NCBI RefSeq assembly: GCF_022695595.1
Contig: NZ_CP074380.1
Location: 3,422,001-3,486,000 of the forward strand
Direction of reading: 5' to 3'
Length of the DNA stretch: 64,000 nt
DNA from: Streptomyces sp. MST-110588
GTDB taxonomy: Bacteria > Actinomycetota > Actinomycetes > Streptomycetales > Streptomycetaceae
In this document: positions 62,883 to 64,000 of the stretch, one piece after another
Layout of the letters: each line of letters begins with the position of its first letter
Numbering within the stretch: the stretch's first letter is position 1
The notes under the pieces: generated by a model
Seen by the model: the letters and a program-made list of their open reading frames with translations, nothing else
Databases searched by the model: none
Told to the model about the DNA's origin: nothing
Made by a program: the position numbers and the translations under genes

Positions 62883-63830
62883 TCAGTCGATGACCCCGTC
62901 GACGCCGTACGCCGTAGCCGTGTCCAGCCCCAGCGGCGGCTTCACATCCCAGGTGTAAACGAGCAATGGCTTTCCGTGCGGGCCGCGTTTGCGGTGCACC
63001 GCCGCCACATATCCTGAACTGATCTCGGAGAGCCGGGGGTTGATCTGGTCGGCGAATTCCGCGTACTCGCCCAGCCGGGATTCCGGTGGCGATCCGAGTA
63101 TTGCCGTACGTACCTGCGGCGCCGCCCGATGCACCGCCCGCACGGACCGCGTCACAAAGCTCTGGACGATCAGCCGGTCCCTCACATGCGGCCGATCCAG
63201 CCATCCCCGCTCCCGCAGTTCCCGGACGATCCGCTCCTCTATCCCCGGATATCGCTGCGGCGACTTGACCTCCAGCAACAGCCGCTGCCCGTTGTGATCG
63301 AGACGCCGCAGATAATCCGCCAGGGTCGGTACCCGCTCCCCCGCGAACGCCTTTCCGAACCAGCTTCCGGCATCCAGTCGCGCTATCTCCGCGGCCGTGA
63401 AGTCACCCACCCGCCACGGCGCCCGCCCGGGAAACACCTTTTCCACATCGGTCGTCCGGTTCAGGGTGGTGTCGTGCATCACCACCAATTCCCCGTCGTA
63501 GGTGCGCTGTACGTCGTTCTCGACCCAGTCGAATCCGTTCAGGTGTGCGGCGTCCACCGCGGCGAGGGTGTTCTCCGGCGCCATCCGGGAAGCTCCCCGG
63601 TGCGCCACCCGTACGGGCTCCTTGCCGCGTACGCCCGCACGGCCCCCTGCCCCCGCACTTCCCGGTACGTGTGCGCCCGGCCCGGCCACCGCTCCACGAT
63701 CCGCGGCTCCCGCGCCCCCTTCAGCTCCCGCGGCTCCAGCGGTGGACGAGCCCACGACGTACGACGGCACCGCGGCAACAACCAGCAGCGCCACGGCGGC
63801 AGCGGCGACCCGCATCGGACTCCGAAGCAT
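62883..63830 (-). CDS. glycerophosphodiester phosphodiesterase (secreted)
   Basis: A 315-aa secreted enzyme hydrolysing glycerophosphodiesters to glycerol-3-phosphate and alcohol. ATG 63830 has AGGAGGG six bases upstream; signal peptide VAAAAVALLVVAAVPSYVV. A Gly/Ala-rich linker (about 35-75) precedes the TIM-barrel: VAHRGASRMAPENTLAAVDA, WVENDVQRTYDGELVVMHD, RLLLEVKSPQRYPGIEERIV, IVQSFVTRSVRAVHR, and a C-terminal YTWDVKPPLGLDTATAYGVD. It is the last gene in the window. Confidence 0.93.
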   Translation of the reverse strand: MLRSPMRVAAAAVALLVVAAVPSYVVGSSTAGAAGAEGGAGAADRGAVAGPGAHVPGSAGAGGRAGVRGKEPVRVAHRGASRMAPENTLAAVDAAHLNGFDWVENDVQRTYDGELVVMHDTTLNRTTDVEKVFPGRAPWRVGDFTAAEIARLDAGSWFGKAFAGERVPTLADYLRRLDHNGQRLLLEVKSPQRYPGIEERIVRELRERGWLDRPHVRDRLIVQSFVTRSVRAVHRAAPQVRTAILGSPPESRLGEYAEFADQINPRLSEISSGYVAAVHRKRGPHGKPLLVYTWDVKPPLGLDTATAYGVDGVID

Positions 63831-64000
63831 CGCAGACCCTCCTGACCCCACCCGCGCACGGACCCGCACCACGGCTCACGCGAGGGGCCCAGCTCGCAGC
63901 GACCCCGACGGCCACTACGCCCTATTCCCGCCCCATGCCCCAAAATGCCCCCACCCATCCCCGCCCGCATCCCGGAGCATCCACCCCCGCACCCCTCCCA

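Overview
The window is chromosomal DNA from a high-GC actinomycete, almost certainly Streptomyces or a close relative. The evidence is the very high G+C at third codon positions, frequent GTG starts, and families typical of the genus: DUF3180, DUF397/DUF5753 regulators, Zur-controlled cysteine-free ribosomal proteins and MmyB-type regulators. The folate-ftsH-hpt-tilS-dacB-ppa gene order is as I remember it for the Streptomyces core chromosome. I saw no rRNA, tRNA, CRISPR array, prophage or large biosynthetic cluster.

Layout. 1-5.2 kb: lipoprotein, TetR with a divergent membrane protein, D-Ala-D-Ala carboxypeptidase, coiled-coil membrane protein. 5.3-9.2 kb: OpuC/ProU-type osmolyte ABC transporter (binding protein and two permeases on the minus strand, ATPase divergent). 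9.2-12.5 kb: compact folate operon folP-NTF2-folB-folK-DUF3180. 12.7-16 kb: MprF-like protein and a divergent membrane-anchored esterase. 16-22.5 kb: folE, ftsH, hpt, tilS and a zinc metalloprotease. 22.5-25.1 kb: a 210-bp tandem repeat array interrupted by a roughly 2.03-kb cassette (SDR plus MarR) with inverted ends and a 6-bp target duplication. 25.1-30.3 kb: dacB, ppa, ThrE-type exporter, DedA protein. 30.5-40.2 kb: accessory regulators and enzymes. 40.2-42.4 kb: WhiJ-like trio (DUF5753 HTH, GHKL ATPase, DUF397). 42.4-45.3 kb: zinc-starvation ribosomal protein locus around a palindromic Zur-type operator. 45.5-56 kb: nitrilase, hydrolases, AlkZ-like glycosylase, family A polymerase, WYL and TetR regulators, GIY-YIG-like protein. 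56-64 kb: NAT, ABC exporter with lipoprotein and two-component system, glycerophosphodiester phosphodiesterase.

Two features cut across the window. First, three genes (folB, the CobW-like gene and an ABC-2 permease, the last twice) are each put out of frame by exactly one missing base in a G/C homopolymer. This looks more like systematic homopolymer undercalling than biology, although one gene has a separate, genuine internal deletion (alpha/beta hydrolase near 53.0 kb). Second, short tandem duplications (9 to 39 bp units) occur in many intergenic gaps and also, in phase, inside coding sequences, where they lengthen N-termini and surface loops.

The most interesting items are the ITR-bounded SDR/MarR cassette with paired end motifs, the matched operator-like repeats in the WhiJ-like locus, and the CobW-family protein that lacks a recognisable P-loop. 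Start sites were chosen from ribosome binding sites, overlaps and family N-termini; all functions are inferred from sequence alone.
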